DNA from: Bacillota bacterium
Lineage (GTDB): Bacteria; Bacillota; Clostridia; Saccharofermentanales; DTU023
NCBI GenBank assembly: GCA_023622515.1
Contig: JAMNZB010000056.1
Span: forward strand, 1 to 49,814
Length of the DNA stretch: 49,814 nucleotides
Direction: 5' to 3'
Shown here: positions 21,972 to 30,817 of the stretch, in pieces
Position numbering within the stretch: the stretch's first letter is position 1
How the letters are laid out: each line of letters begins with the position of its first letter
Made by a program: the position numbers and the translations under genes
Notes under the pieces: model-generated
Databases searched by the model: none
What the model was told of the DNA's origin: nothing
What the model saw: only the letters and a program-made list of their open reading frames with translations

Positions 21972-23063
21972 ATGAAACTAGGAATTGTTGGTTTGCCTAA
22001 TGTAGGAAAAAGCACGCTATTTAATGCCATCACCCATGCCGGCGCGGATGTAGCTAATTACCCCTTCTGCACAATAGAGCCGAATCATGGCGTTGTTGCC
22101 GTTCCTGACCATCGCCTGCAGATACTTTCCAATATTAGCGGAAGTAAAAAACTTGTTCCGGCGACAATTGAGTTTGTCGATATTGCCGGCCTTGTTGAAG
22201 GGGCCAGCCGAGGCGAGGGCTTAGGGAATCAATTTCTTGCAAATATTCGTGAAACTGATGCCATCTTGCACGTGGTGCGCTGCTTTGAGGACGACAATAT
22301 TACCCATGTCTCCGGCAAGGCCAATCCCATTCATGACAGTGAGATTATTAATCTCGAATTAATCCTTTCCGATATTGATTTTTTAGAAAGAAGAATAGCA
22401 AGAATTGAGAAAACGGCCAAAAGTGGTGATAAGAAGGCAAAAGAGTCTCTTGAATTTCACTCTCGCTTATTAAGTCATTTAGAAGAAGAGAAGCCCGCCC
22501 GCAGTTTTTCGATAAGCGATGAGGAATTGGCCGAGTACGGCCATGAATTACCCCTATTGAGTTCAAAACCTGTCCTTTATATCGCTAATATTGCTGAGGA
22601 CTGTATCAATAGCGAGGTTGAAGCTGTAAAAGAGCTGGAAGAACTGGCTCGGCAAGAAGGCGCCTCACTGATTCCGATTAGTGCTAAGATTGAGGAAGAG
22701 ATCTCTCTTCTGGACGATGATGAGAAAAGCATCTTCCTTGACGAACTAGGCCTTGAGGAACCGGGACTAAATCGTATTATTAGAGCCAGCTACCGCTTGC
22801 TGGGCCTCATCTCCTATCTTACAACCGGGGAAGTAGAAACAAGAGCTTGGACGATAAAAAAAGGAACAGCAGCTGCTGAAGCAGCCGGGAAAATTCATTC
22901 TGATATAGAACGTGGCTTTATCCGGGCAGAAGTTGTTGATTTTGACACCCTAGCTAAGTTGGGAAGCATGAAAGAAGTTAAAGAAAAAGGGCTTATGCGG
23001 TCTGAGGGGCGCAACTACATTATGCAAGATGGTGATGTTGTCCTCTTCCGCTTTAATGTTTAG
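21972..23063 (+). CDS. ychF: YchF/OLA1-family ATPase
   Basis: A 363-residue universally conserved P-loop NTPase of the Obg branch that binds ribosomes and prefers ATP. The P-loop is [15 protein letters not shown], followed by [22 protein letters not shown] (G3 region) and a divergent G4 (LYIANIAED, in place of the NKxD motif of GTPases). A coiled-coil insertion lies near residues 125-190 and a TGS domain at the C-terminus (about 280-363). AAGGAG precedes the ATG. It heads a short rightward unit with coaE. Confidence 0.96.
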   Translation: MKLGIVGLPNVGKSTLFNAITHAGADVANYPFCTIEPNHGVVAVPDHRLQILSNISGSKKLVPATIEFVDIAGLVEGASRGEGLGNQFLANIRETDAILHVVRCFEDDNITHVSGKANPIHDSEIINLELILSDIDFLERRIARIEKTAKSGDKKAKESLEFHSRLLSHLEEEKPARSFSISDEELAEYGHELPLLSSKPVLYIANIAEDCINSEVEAVKELEELARQEGASLIPISAKIEEEISLLDDDEKSIFLDELGLEEPGLNRIIRASYRLLGLISYLTTGEVETRAWTIKKGTAAAEAAGKIHSDIERGFIRAEVVDFDTLAKLGSMKEVKEKGLMRSEGRNYIMQDGDVVLFRFNV

Positions 23064-23074
23064 AAAGGGCTATT

Positions 23075-23719
23075 ATGTTCATTATTGGCATCACAGGGGG
23101 GATCGGCAGCGGGAAATCAACCTTCGCTTCGCTTTTGCACGAGGCCGGTTTACCTGTAATTGATGCTGACCAATTATCACATGAGATGACCGCTGCTAAT
23201 GGTCCTTCCATGAAAAAAATCGGAGCAATCTTCGGAAATAAAATGCTTCAGCAAGATGGCAGCCTTAATCGTAAGGCTATGGCCGAATTAGCCTTTCAGG
23301 ATAAGAAGGCCCTCGACCTCTTAAGCAGGATTATTCATGAGGATGTTTTTGACCGGATGGACGAGATAATAAAAGATTTGGAAAAACAGCGTGCAGCCAG
23401 TCTTGTTCTTGATGTCCCGATTCCTGTCGAGCATGGTTTTCTTGATCGCTGCAAGCTTATTTGCTGCATCTGGGCAGATGATGATATCCGCCTGGACCGC
23501 CTTGTCAAGCGCGGTCTTCCCGCGGAGGAGGCAAAACGCAGGATGGCTGTGCAAATGACAAAAGAGGACTACAAGAAAATCTCCCACTATTTCATAATGA
23601 ATAATGGGAGTTTAGAGGACTTGCGCGGTGAAGCGGAAAAACTTTTACAAGAAGAGCTTGCTTCCCGGGGTATTCCCTATCGCTCTTTGATTTCGCCCCA
23701 GCTCTTACCCGCTCCATAA
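23075..23719 (+). CDS. coaE: Dephospho-CoA kinase
   Basis: A 214-residue kinase catalysing the last step of coenzyme A synthesis. The P-loop is GITGGIGSGKSTFASLL, followed by VIDADQLSHEMT, VLDVPIPVEHGF and the C-terminal ISHYFIMNNGSLEDLR. The last 14 codons overlap, in antisense, the end of polA by 43 bases, so the C-terminal tail (RSLISPQLLPAP) is written on the opposite strand of polA's conserved end. It begins 11 bases after ychF. Confidence 0.94.
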   Translation: MFIIGITGGIGSGKSTFASLLHEAGLPVIDADQLSHEMTAANGPSMKKIGAIFGNKMLQQDGSLNRKAMAELAFQDKKALDLLSRIIHEDVFDRMDEIIKDLEKQRAASLVLDVPIPVEHGFLDRCKLICCIWADDDIRLDRLVKRGLPAEEAKRRMAVQMTKEDYKKISHYFIMNNGSLEDLRGEAEKLLQEELASRGIPYRSLISPQLLPAP

Positions 23720-26316
23720 TCAACAACAAGCGGTATTGACAGAGCCATCGCATTTTCCATCTTTTCTTTTACAATCCTGCTCACTTTTTCTACTTCTTCA
23801 TCAGGGCATTCTATCAACAACTCATCATGTACCTGTAAGATGATTTTTGCCGCCAACTTCTGTTTTGTAAATTCTTCATCAACTTTAACCATCGCAAGCT
23901 TTATTAAGTCAGCTGCACTACCTTGCACCGGGGCATTCATGGCAGCTCTTTCGCCAAATTTTCTTTGGTGAAAGTTTTTACTCTTTAGTTCAGGAATATA
24001 GCGTCGCCTGTGTAAAATAGTCTCCACATAGTCGTACTTTTTTGCAAAATTCACTTGTTCTTCCATCCAGGGTCTAACCTGAGGATAGTAGATATCATAA
24101 GCTTCAATATAGGCCCTTGCCTCGTTAACAGAGATTCCCAAATCTCGTGCTAAGCCAAAATCGCTAATGCCGTATATGATGCTAAAGTTAACGGTTTTTG
24201 CGCTTCGTCGTTCTTGTTCAGTAACATAGACAGGCTCTTTGGAAAACAGCTTGGCCGCTGTACTCAAATGGATATCTTCTGCCTTAACAAAAGATTCTCT
24301 CAAATGTTCATCCTTGCTGAGCTCGGCTAATAAGCGCAATTCAATCTGTGAATAGTCTGCATCAATGAAACTATAACCCGGACGTGAGATAAAGAGATTG
24401 CGGATGGCCCTTGCCCAATCAGACCGTACAGGAATATTTTGCAGATTCGGTTCTGCCGAAGACAGTCGGCCTGTGGTCGTGAGCGTTTGCTTAAAATGGG
24501 TATGTATCTTGCCGGCCGGGCTGATTTCCTTGTAAAGGCCATCTACAAAGGTTGATTTCAACTTGCTGATTTCACGATATTCAAGAATCAGAGCAATGAC
24601 AGGATGAGAATCAAGCAGGTTTTCCAAGACATCAGCTGCTGTTGAGTAGGCGCCACTTTTTGTTTTCTTCCCCCCTTTTAACCCCATTTTTTCAAACAAG
24701 ACTTCACCTAGCTGTTTGCTTGAATTTAAATTAATTACTTCGCCAATATAGAAATAGATTTGTCTTTCTAAGTTTGCAATCTCCTCCCCCATCTCCTCTG
24801 AAAGTTTTTTCAAAGACTCAGTATCAATATGGATACCTTCTCGCTCCATTTTTGTTAAAACAATATTTAGGGGAAACTCCAATTCAAAAGCCAGTTGATA
24901 CATATTTTGTTCCTTGAGCAAGCCTACTTGCCTCTCTTCAAGTTTCTTTAAGGCAAAAAGGCGCAAGGCGGCCTCCGCCTTTATTTCTTCAAGCGAAGCT
25001 GTCTCCAAACTTGTAGATAAGAGTAGGTTTTCTCCTGTAGCCAGGAGGAAGGATTGGCTAAAAGCTTTTTCGAAGTCATCTTGTTTCAGCTGACTCAAAA
25101 GATAAGCGGCAATTTCGGCATCGTAATAGACTTTGTTTGGGATATCCAACTGATGCTTGCGAATGAGTTCTTTTCCGGCCCATAAGACTAATTCACTATT
25201 ATTCTCAAGAAGTAAGGCCCATACTTCCTTTATCCTGTTTTGCTCAAATAAAAATATTTGTCTTTCTTCGTTGAGCAAGGCAAAGAGTTTTTCCCCAAGC
25301 GAACTGAGATAAATTTTTTCATTTTTCTTCAAAAAGTCCTGAATCTCAGCAACCGCTGTCCAATCTTCCTTTACTTCAGAAATACCCTCTTCCTCCAGGT
25401 CGAAGCGCTTATTAAAGCTTTTAATGTTTAGCCTTGAAAAGAAGGAACTAAGCTTATCCTTGTCAATCCTATTATTTTCTTGGGGCCAGTCCACCGGTGC
25501 AGCAAAATTCAAACGAGCTAAATCGTAGGAGAGGTAAGCTGACTCTTTACCCTCTCCAAGTCTCTTCTTTGTTGCCCCCTTTATTTCATCAAGATTAGCA
25601 TAGACTTGGTCTAAGGTCCCATATTCAGATATAAGACTTGTTGCTGTTTTTTCTCCAATACCCTTAACGCCGGGAATATTATCTGAAGAATCCCCTTTTA
25701 ATCCTTTATAGTCCAAGAGTTGTTCAGGTAGAAAACCGAAGGCTTCAAAAAACATCTCGCTATCGATTATTTCCCTGGCACTCATACCCTTTTTTGTATA
25801 GGGATAAACAATAAGAACCGTGTCGGATATCAATTGCCATAGGTCTCTGTCTCCACTCAAAATATATACAAGACTTCCCCGGTCTGAAGCTTTTCTGCTA
25901 AGCGTGGCAATAAGGTCATCCGCCTCGAAGCCCTCGGCTTCGAGTACATTGTAACCAAGATACCCTAATACTTCTTTTACCAAGGGAAATTGCAGGGCAA
26001 GATCTTCATCCATCTCCTTACGTCCGGCTTTGTATTCGCTGTAAAGCTCATGACGAAAAGTTGGCCCGGACAAATCAAAGCAAACAGAAACTGTTTTTGG
26101 TTCAAGTTTATCAACATAACTGAATAACATATTGAGGAAAGTAAAAACAGCCCCCGTTGGCGTACCGTCCGGCGCGGTAAATCTTCGGTTTCGGGAAATA
26201 CCAAAATAGGCCCTGTGCAAGATGCTACTCCCGTCAACAAGTAAAATACTCTCCTCTTGCTTTTCAAATTCAGGCCTACCGGTCTTATTTTTTTCGTTAA
26301 TTTGCCTATTATCCAT
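23677..26316 (-). CDS. polA: DNA polymerase I
   Basis: An 879-residue family A polymerase for Okazaki fragment processing and repair. An N-terminal 5' nuclease domain (LLVDGSSILHRAYFG, LSGDRDLWQL, GDSSDNIPGVKGIGEKTA) is followed by a central domain that looks like the 3'-5' exonuclease fold but without recognisable DEDD residues, so proofreading is probably absent, as in many Gram-positives. The polymerase domain has motif A (DADYSQIELRLLAELS), motif B (RRSAKTVNFSIIYG) and motif C (QVHDELL). GGAGG precedes the ATG. It follows the PBP gene by 14 bases. Confidence 0.96.
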   Translation of the reverse strand: MDNRQINEKNKTGRPEFEKQEESILLVDGSSILHRAYFGISRNRRFTAPDGTPTGAVFTFLNMLFSYVDKLEPKTVSVCFDLSGPTFRHELYSEYKAGRKEMDEDLALQFPLVKEVLGYLGYNVLEAEGFEADDLIATLSRKASDRGSLVYILSGDRDLWQLISDTVLIVYPYTKKGMSAREIIDSEMFFEAFGFLPEQLLDYKGLKGDSSDNIPGVKGIGEKTATSLISEYGTLDQVYANLDEIKGATKKRLGEGKESAYLSYDLARLNFAAPVDWPQENNRIDKDKLSSFFSRLNIKSFNKRFDLEEEGISEVKEDWTAVAEIQDFLKKNEKIYLSSLGEKLFALLNEERQIFLFEQNRIKEVWALLLENNSELVLWAGKELIRKHQLDIPNKVYYDAEIAAYLLSQLKQDDFEKAFSQSFLLATGENLLLSTSLETASLEEIKAEAALRLFALKKLEERQVGLLKEQNMYQLAFELEFPLNIVLTKMEREGIHIDTESLKKLSEEMGEEIANLERQIYFYIGEVINLNSSKQLGEVLFEKMGLKGGKKTKSGAYSTAADVLENLLDSHPVIALILEYREISKLKSTFVDGLYKEISPAGKIHTHFKQTLTTTGRLSSAEPNLQNIPVRSDWARAIRNLFISRPGYSFIDADYSQIELRLLAELSKDEHLRESFVKAEDIHLSTAAKLFSKEPVYVTEQERRSAKTVNFSIIYGISDFGLARDLGISVNEARAYIEAYDIYYPQVRPWMEEQVNFAKKYDYVETILHRRRYIPELKSKNFHQRKFGERAAMNAPVQGSAADLIKLAMVKVDEEFTKQKLAAKIILQVHDELLIECPDEEVEKVSRIVKEKMENAMALSIPLVVDYGAGKSWGEIKER

Positions 26317-26330
26317 ATATTCCTCCTCGT

Positions 26331-27755
26331 CTAATCCTGAACGCTTTGTTCATCTATAATAAAGCGAAAAATCTCTCCTGCAATGGCACTAATATCGACT
26401 GAAGCATCTTCCAGAACAATGGCAATAGCTATGGGATGCTTATCACTTTGCATAAAACCTGTGAATAAAGAGTTATTACTTAGCTTTCCTTCCTCATCGC
26501 TTATTTGTGCCGTTCCTGTTTTTCCGCCAATTCGCCAACCCGGTATTTGAGCAGACCGCGCCATGCCGACCTGCACAGAATGTATCATATCATTTGCCAG
26601 AATAGCCATTTCTTCAGATTTCCCGCAAATTAAAGGGACAGCGTTTAGGGGATACTCCCGAAAGTCCTCCCCCGGTTCCTGTCTTTCAAGAACCAAGCGG
26701 GGCGGGAGCATGACCCCGTTATTAGCAATGGCACCGGAAATTAGCGCTAAGTGCAGCGGGGTAACGGTAAGCTCTTGCCCCTCAAGTGCCTGCCCAATAG
26801 CCAGCCAAGACAGGACATGGTCGCTGATTTGCGGATCCATTTGCAACTTGCTGCTTTTAACAAAAATTTTATCCAAGTTAATCTCTTGATTGAAAGCAAA
26901 GTGTTCCGCCTTGTCTAATAAGGCTTTTCCGCCGGAAAAAATGGCCACCTGACCAAAATAATGGTTACAAGAAACAGCCAGAGCATCCTCTCTATTTACA
27001 TAGCCATGACCGGCATCCGCCCTATTTTCCAGAACACTTCCCGGTCCAAGAAGGGGACTTGTTCCGCTACACGGATGAATATAGTCGGGATCAAATGCAG
27101 GTGAAGAAATCCAGGCACTGTCTGTAATCACTTTAAAGGTTGAGCCGGGCATATATTGAGCTAGAAAAGCTTTATTGAACAAAGCACCCTCCGGAATATC
27201 TTTCCACTCAACAACATTTTCAGGCGATACAAAGGGAGCATTCACAACACTCAAAATATCGCCTGTTTTATAGTTTAAAATAACAATTGCTCCGCTGTAG
27301 CCCGCCAAAAGCTCTGCCGCTTTCCCGGATATTTGCGCATCTAAACTTAAGCGCAAATTACTTCCCTTATCTCCTCGCCCGGTCAGATCATAGAGAAACT
27401 GCTTCAAGCCTCCGCGGTCAATTCCTGTTAATTCTGCTTGATAACGCTCTTCAATCGTATTGGCTATATTATGAGTATAGTCACCAATAACTTGGACCAG
27501 GGCGGAGGCCAAAAAGTCATCCTCTGCGTAATATCTTTTCCCCTCTTGGCTGAAGGCTAAAGGATAGCCATGGCGGTCAAAAATTGTTCCGGCCTGGGCA
27601 TAGCTGCCTTGTAAAGACAATTTGTTTTCCCCCTCATGGCCGGAAAGCATTTTAGACGCCCTATTTTGTTGTAAAAGAACACCGGCAAAAAGAGCAATAA
27701 AAATGAGAAAGATGGCCAAACTCATGATTCTAAGATTTCGAATAAGTTGCTTCAA
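26331..27755 (-). CDS. Class B penicillin-binding protein (transpeptidase)
   Basis: A 474-residue membrane-anchored transpeptidase. One TM helix (about residues 10-30) precedes a short pedestal region and the transpeptidase domain with SxxK (STFK, S205), SxN (SCN in LAVSCNHYFG) and KTG (GGKTGTAQ). It is smaller than typical PBP2/PBP3 (600-700 residues), with a reduced N-terminal dimerisation region, resembling the PbpA type that pairs with RodA/FtsW in Actinobacteria. The start is a TTG whose last bases form the TGA stop of the upstream SEDS gene, with AAGGGG upstream. Pairing with the preceding SEDS polymerase implies a joint glycan-polymerising and cross-linking pair. Confidence 0.88.
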   Translation of the reverse strand: MKQLIRNLRIMSLAIFLIFIALFAGVLLQQNRASKMLSGHEGENKLSLQGSYAQAGTIFDRHGYPLAFSQEGKRYYAEDDFLASALVQVIGDYTHNIANTIEERYQAELTGIDRGGLKQFLYDLTGRGDKGSNLRLSLDAQISGKAAELLAGYSGAIVILNYKTGDILSVVNAPFVSPENVVEWKDIPEGALFNKAFLAQYMPGSTFKVITDSAWISSPAFDPDYIHPCSGTSPLLGPGSVLENRADAGHGYVNREDALAVSCNHYFGQVAIFSGGKALLDKAEHFAFNQEINLDKIFVKSSKLQMDPQISDHVLSWLAIGQALEGQELTVTPLHLALISGAIANNGVMLPPRLVLERQEPGEDFREYPLNAVPLICGKSEEMAILANDMIHSVQVGMARSAQIPGWRIGGKTGTAQISDEEGKLSNNSLFTGFMQSDKHPIAIAIVLEDASVDISAIAGEIFRFIIDEQSVQD

Positions 27756-29578
27756 GATGTAAAATCCCCTTTTTCTCTTCTATTCCATAAACCTAAGAGA
27801 ACTCCCGCCAAAAAATATTTGGCCAGCATGGAAGATCCGCCCCGGGCAATAAAGGGCAAGGTTACACCGGTCAAGGGAATTAGTCCTGTACAACCGGCAA
27901 CAACAACGGCCGCCTCAATAAAGAAATAGGAGGATATGCCCAGGGTTAAAGCCGCACTAAAGCTATCCCGGGTAATTAAGAATGAGTTCGCCCCCCTAAG
28001 CCAAATGGTCATAAAAATTACAATAACCGCTAGGCCTAATAAAATTCCTTGCTCTTCAACCAGAAAAGAAAAAATCATGTCTGAACTAGCCAAGGGAATT
28101 GCCCTCGGTTCGCCTCGCCCCGTCCCTATACCGAAGAGCCCGCCTCTGCTAATAGCTTTTAAGCCACGAATAATCTGGTCATTTTGGGCATTTACTTCTG
28201 TCCAAAGAGTTAGCCAGCCATGAATTCGTAACTTTACATAAGGGAGCAATTGATAGGATAAAAAGAAGACAAAACTTCCCATGCTAAGGAGCAAAAAGGT
28301 CTTCAGATATTCCGAGGTCATCACGGTAAAAACTAAAAGAGTTAGTGGTAGCAATATCATGAGAGAGCCCAAGTCCGGCAGCAACAAAATAAGGATAAAA
28401 TTAATTCCGGCCCAAAGAAAGAAGAGAATTTGCCGCTTAAAACTCAATTTTGCTTTAAAAAACCAAGCTAAAACCAGCAAGTAAGAAATTTTAGCAAATT
28501 CACCTAATTGCAGGCTAAATCCTAAAGGTAAAACAATCCATAGCCGCGCACCGGTGCCGGCTATGTCAGACCCCAAAAGTATAGTTGCGAGGTAGAGGAT
28601 GGGCGTAATAACGATACATAAAGGGGCAAGCTTTTCGAGGAGCCGCGTACGGCTTACAATTATTATGACTATCGGCATAATTATCAAGCCCAAAATAGGA
28701 AAAATACTTTGTTTAATGAGGTCCATTTTCAAAAATTCAAGCCAGCGATGTTCATTCCAAGCATCAGTTTGGGGCATGCTTCGATTTAACAGACTAAGGC
28801 GGATCTGGATAACAAAGCCCAAGGACATGAGAAGGCAAAAGGCGGAATAAGTCAGACCGTCAAAAAAAGAAAATAGCTGTTGCCAAATTAGACCGGACGC
28901 TAATAAGAGCAAAATAAAAAGAGAAGACAAAAGGACTGTCAGAGGGATTAAAGTTTGCAACTCAGAAGGAATCATGAAGACTACTTGCAGAATAGCAAGC
29001 GGCAGATATAGGGTCAAAAGAATGGAAGCAGCCCTTGGCAGACTTTCTTGCTCATAAGAAAAACTTTTTTCTAAAGCAGAAATTCCGGCATATTTTACCC
29101 CGGATTTTTTGGCTGATTTTCGCTCGTCAAAAAACAAAAATTTTGTCTTAGCAATTTGGATAACGTCTTCGTGCTTTAAGCGAATTGTTTTTGTAATTTC
29201 CTTATCATTTAGATAAATACCGGCCGACGGCGAGGCTTGGGCAAGACGCCAGGAACCACTGTAGAGATATATGATGGCATGATGCCTTTTTACACCTTTT
29301 CCTTTAATTCTAACATCAGAAGACCTGGCCCTACCCAGTGTTGTCGTATAATAAAGGGGGAGGTTAACAACAAAATCTGCCCCCCTTTCCTCTCCGGAAA
29401 GAAGAAAGAAGCCTTCTACCCCATCTTGTTGTAAGGAAAATCTCCTCCGCAAGCTCACAAAGGCTTCGAAAAACAGAGATATCGTGGCAAAGACAAAGAA
29501 AAAAGAACTCAGATAGCGTGAGAGATAGGATAAATAAGATAAACTAACTGAACACAGTATTCTCAAATCTTTCACCAC
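27752..29578 (-). CDS. FHA-domain/SEDS (FtsW/RodA) fusion protein
   Basis: A 608-residue fusion. An N-terminal TM segment (about residues 20-42) is followed by a forkhead-associated domain (about 60-150: LGRARSSDVRI, VKRHHAII, GIYLND). A SEDS peptidoglycan polymerase domain with about ten TM helices spans roughly 185-600. The SEDS phrases GSDIAGTGARLWI, PLASSDMIFSFLVEEQG (with the presumed essential aspartate) and LPFIARGGSS are present. FHA domains bind phosphothreonine; here the usual 'SR' contact reads 'KR', so binding may be altered. In Actinobacteria a separate FHA protein lies beside rodA and pbpA. The GTG start lacks a strong ribosome-binding site. Confidence 0.87.
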   Translation of the reverse strand: MVKDLRILCSVSLSYLSYLSRYLSSFFFVFATISLFFEAFVSLRRRFSLQQDGVEGFFLLSGEERGADFVVNLPLYYTTTLGRARSSDVRIKGKGVKRHHAIIYLYSGSWRLAQASPSAGIYLNDKEITKTIRLKHEDVIQIAKTKFLFFDERKSAKKSGVKYAGISALEKSFSYEQESLPRAASILLTLYLPLAILQVVFMIPSELQTLIPLTVLLSSLFILLLLASGLIWQQLFSFFDGLTYSAFCLLMSLGFVIQIRLSLLNRSMPQTDAWNEHRWLEFLKMDLIKQSIFPILGLIIMPIVIIIVSRTRLLEKLAPLCIVITPILYLATILLGSDIAGTGARLWIVLPLGFSLQLGEFAKISYLLVLAWFFKAKLSFKRQILFFLWAGINFILILLLPDLGSLMILLPLTLLVFTVMTSEYLKTFLLLSMGSFVFFLSYQLLPYVKLRIHGWLTLWTEVNAQNDQIIRGLKAISRGGLFGIGTGRGEPRAIPLASSDMIFSFLVEEQGILLGLAVIVIFMTIWLRGANSFLITRDSFSAALTLGISSYFFIEAAVVVAGCTGLIPLTGVTLPFIARGGSSMLAKYFLAGVLLGLWNRREKGDFTS

Positions 29579-29607
29579 TTCCAGAAATATAAATACGCCA
29601 CAATCGG

Positions 29608-29636
29608 ATGATAGCGCAAAACAAAAACAGGTGCAA
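29608..29636 (-). promoter_or_regulatory. Candidate promoter of the SEDS-PBP-polA group
   Basis: On the reverse strand TTGCAC (29631-29636) and TATCAT (29608-29613) are 17 bases apart, about 30 bases upstream of the GTG start. The -35 is a poor match, so the call is tentative. Confidence 0.35.
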
Positions 29637-29722
29637 ATTTGGGCAACAAATATTTAAAATAATTAAAACTTCTTTATTCATATATTTTGCTGTGCGTAAA
29701 TTGCTCAAATGCCCAAAAACAC

Positions 29723-29751
29723 TTGACAATAGCGATTTCGCTATGCATAAT
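29723..29751 (+). promoter_or_regulatory. Strong HU promoter
   Basis: A perfect TTGACA (29723-29728), a 17-base spacer and CATAAT (29746-29751). It lies about 30 bases upstream of the HU start and downstream of an AT-rich stretch that may act as an UP element. The spacer is almost filled by a palindrome, described separately. Confidence 0.8.
29729..29744. repeat. Perfect inverted repeat in HU promoter spacer
   Basis: ATAGCGA-TT-TCGCTAT has seven-base perfect arms with a two-base centre and lies exactly between the -35 and -10 boxes, a position where a bound protein would block RNA polymerase. Its reverse strand contains ATAGCGAAAT, which recurs at 30818-30827 upstream of the Spo0A-like gene. 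It is a candidate operator; no protein is known to bind it. Confidence 0.5.
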
Positions 29752-29780
29752 ATTTTAGAAATTGTCTGAAGGAGGCACAC

Positions 29781-30056
29781 ATGAATAAAACTGATTTAAT
29801 TGCTGCAGTTGCAGAAAAAACTGAATTAACAAAAAAGGATAGTGAAAAAGCTGTTAACGCTGTATTCGAGTCTATCGCTGAAAGTCTTGAGAAAGAAGAA
29901 AAGGTTGTTATCGTGGGCTTCGGTACATTCGAAGTACGCCAGCGCGCCGAGCGCATGGGTCGTAATCCAAGCACCAAAGAAGTTATTAAAATACCGGCTT
30001 CAAAAGCACCCGCATTCAGAGCTGGTAAAAATCTCAAAGACCGCGTCAACAGCTAA
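29781..30056 (+). CDS. hup: HU-family nucleoid DNA-binding protein
   Basis: A 91-residue histone-like protein that bends and compacts DNA. The sequence is a textbook [25 protein letters not shown] at the N-terminus, the family signature [21 protein letters not shown], and the DNA-binding arm leading to [25 protein letters not shown] seven bases before the ATG gives strong initiation. It is monocistronic, with its own promoter and terminator, and lies between two leftward groups. Confidence 0.97.
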   Translation: MNKTDLIAAVAEKTELTKKDSEKAVNAVFESIAESLEKEEKVVIVGFGTFEVRQRAERMGRNPSTKEVIKIPASKAPAFRAGKNLKDRVNS

Positions 30057-30063
30057 TTATTCG

Positions 30064-30753
30064 TTAATTTTTATCGGATGGGCTGTCGTGTGTGACAGCC
30101 TTTTTTTTGTCTAGGCGGATTAACTTTTGTATCTCACTTTCTAAAACTCGGATGGCATCTGCATTACTGTAGCTTTTTGCCCCCTCAATTAAAACTCTTG
30201 TTTTTATCGGCTTTAATGATGGGCCCCTCTCTCCAAAATGCAAAGGCAAAAGGGCCTTACTATTTTTTTCAGACTCCTTTTCTTTCAGTTTTTCCAAGCA
30301 ATAACGCACATTTCTTTCAACTTGCGATATAGTCACGTTGAAAGCATCAGCTACCAAAGGATACAGGGTTTTACTCAGCGGTTGACGCAAGCTGGGGTTT
30401 AAGGTCAGTTGCACGAGCATATACTTCAAAAATTGATAGCCCTTTAATGAGTGATCAAATTTATAACAAGATAAGACTGCTTCCACATAAAAATTTGCAT
30501 TCATCTCTTCTGCCTCAATATTTCGTCCTCGCTCACGAAGGATTATTTTTGCCATATCATCAATTCTTTTCACGGCATATGGTGCACCCTTCCTGCCATC
30601 AACGATATAATGATATCTCCCCATGGGATCTTTAAAACCGATAAGCCCCTTTTCCAGCATTAGCTGATCTACTTTTTGCAATAGTTCTTTACTACTCGAA
30701 ACAACATAAAAAGCTATACTCTTCTCTCTTCTTCTATTTGTTTCTACAAACAT
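30064..30753 (-). CDS. Orphan protein with Spo0A-type C-terminal DNA-binding domain
   Basis: A 229-residue protein. Residues about 85-205 resemble the Spo0A C-terminal effector domain: LKGYQFLKYMLVQLTLNP (103-120), LSKTLYPLVADAFNVTISQVERNVRYCLE (126-154, covering the helix-turn-helix and recognition helix), and the closing ANKxx-like segment AKSYSNADAIRVLESEIQKLI. The canonical phospho-receiver is missing. The first 75 residues contain VVSSSKELLQKVDQLM, which could be the remnant of a receiver start with its acidic pair lost, but this is speculative. Within the recognition helix the position usually held by the first arginine (SRVERAIRHAIE in Spo0A) is glutamine. AAAGGAG precedes the ATG. The last codons overlap the HU terminator. 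It could be a sporulation-derived regulator reused for another purpose. Confidence 0.75.
   Translation of the reverse strand: MFVETNRRREKSIAFYVVSSSKELLQKVDQLMLEKGLIGFKDPMGRYHYIVDGRKGAPYAVKRIDDMAKIILRERGRNIEAEEMNANFYVEAVLSCYKFDHSLKGYQFLKYMLVQLTLNPSLRQPLSKTLYPLVADAFNVTISQVERNVRYCLEKLKEKESEKNSKALLPLHFGERGPSLKPIKTRVLIEGAKSYSNADAIRVLESEIQKLIRLDKKKAVTHDSPSDKN
30081..30108 (+). terminator. Intrinsic terminator of HU
   Basis: GGCTGTC (30081-30087) pairs with GACAGCC (30094-30100) around a six-base loop, followed by eight T residues. It ends HU transcription and lies within the 3' coding end of the convergent Spo0A-like gene. Confidence 0.88.
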
Positions 30754-30778
30754 AAAAAGTCTCCTTTATCTTTCTTAG

Positions 30779-30807
30779 TTTATATCATAAAGGAATTCAA
30801 GTATAAA
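30779..30807 (-). promoter_or_regulatory. Predicted promoter of the Spo0A-like gene
   Basis: On the reverse strand TTTATA (30802-30807) and TATAAA (30779-30784) are 17 bases apart, about 26 bases upstream of the start codon. Match is four and five of six to consensus. Confidence 0.5.
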
Positions 30808-30817
30808 AATTTTGCAA

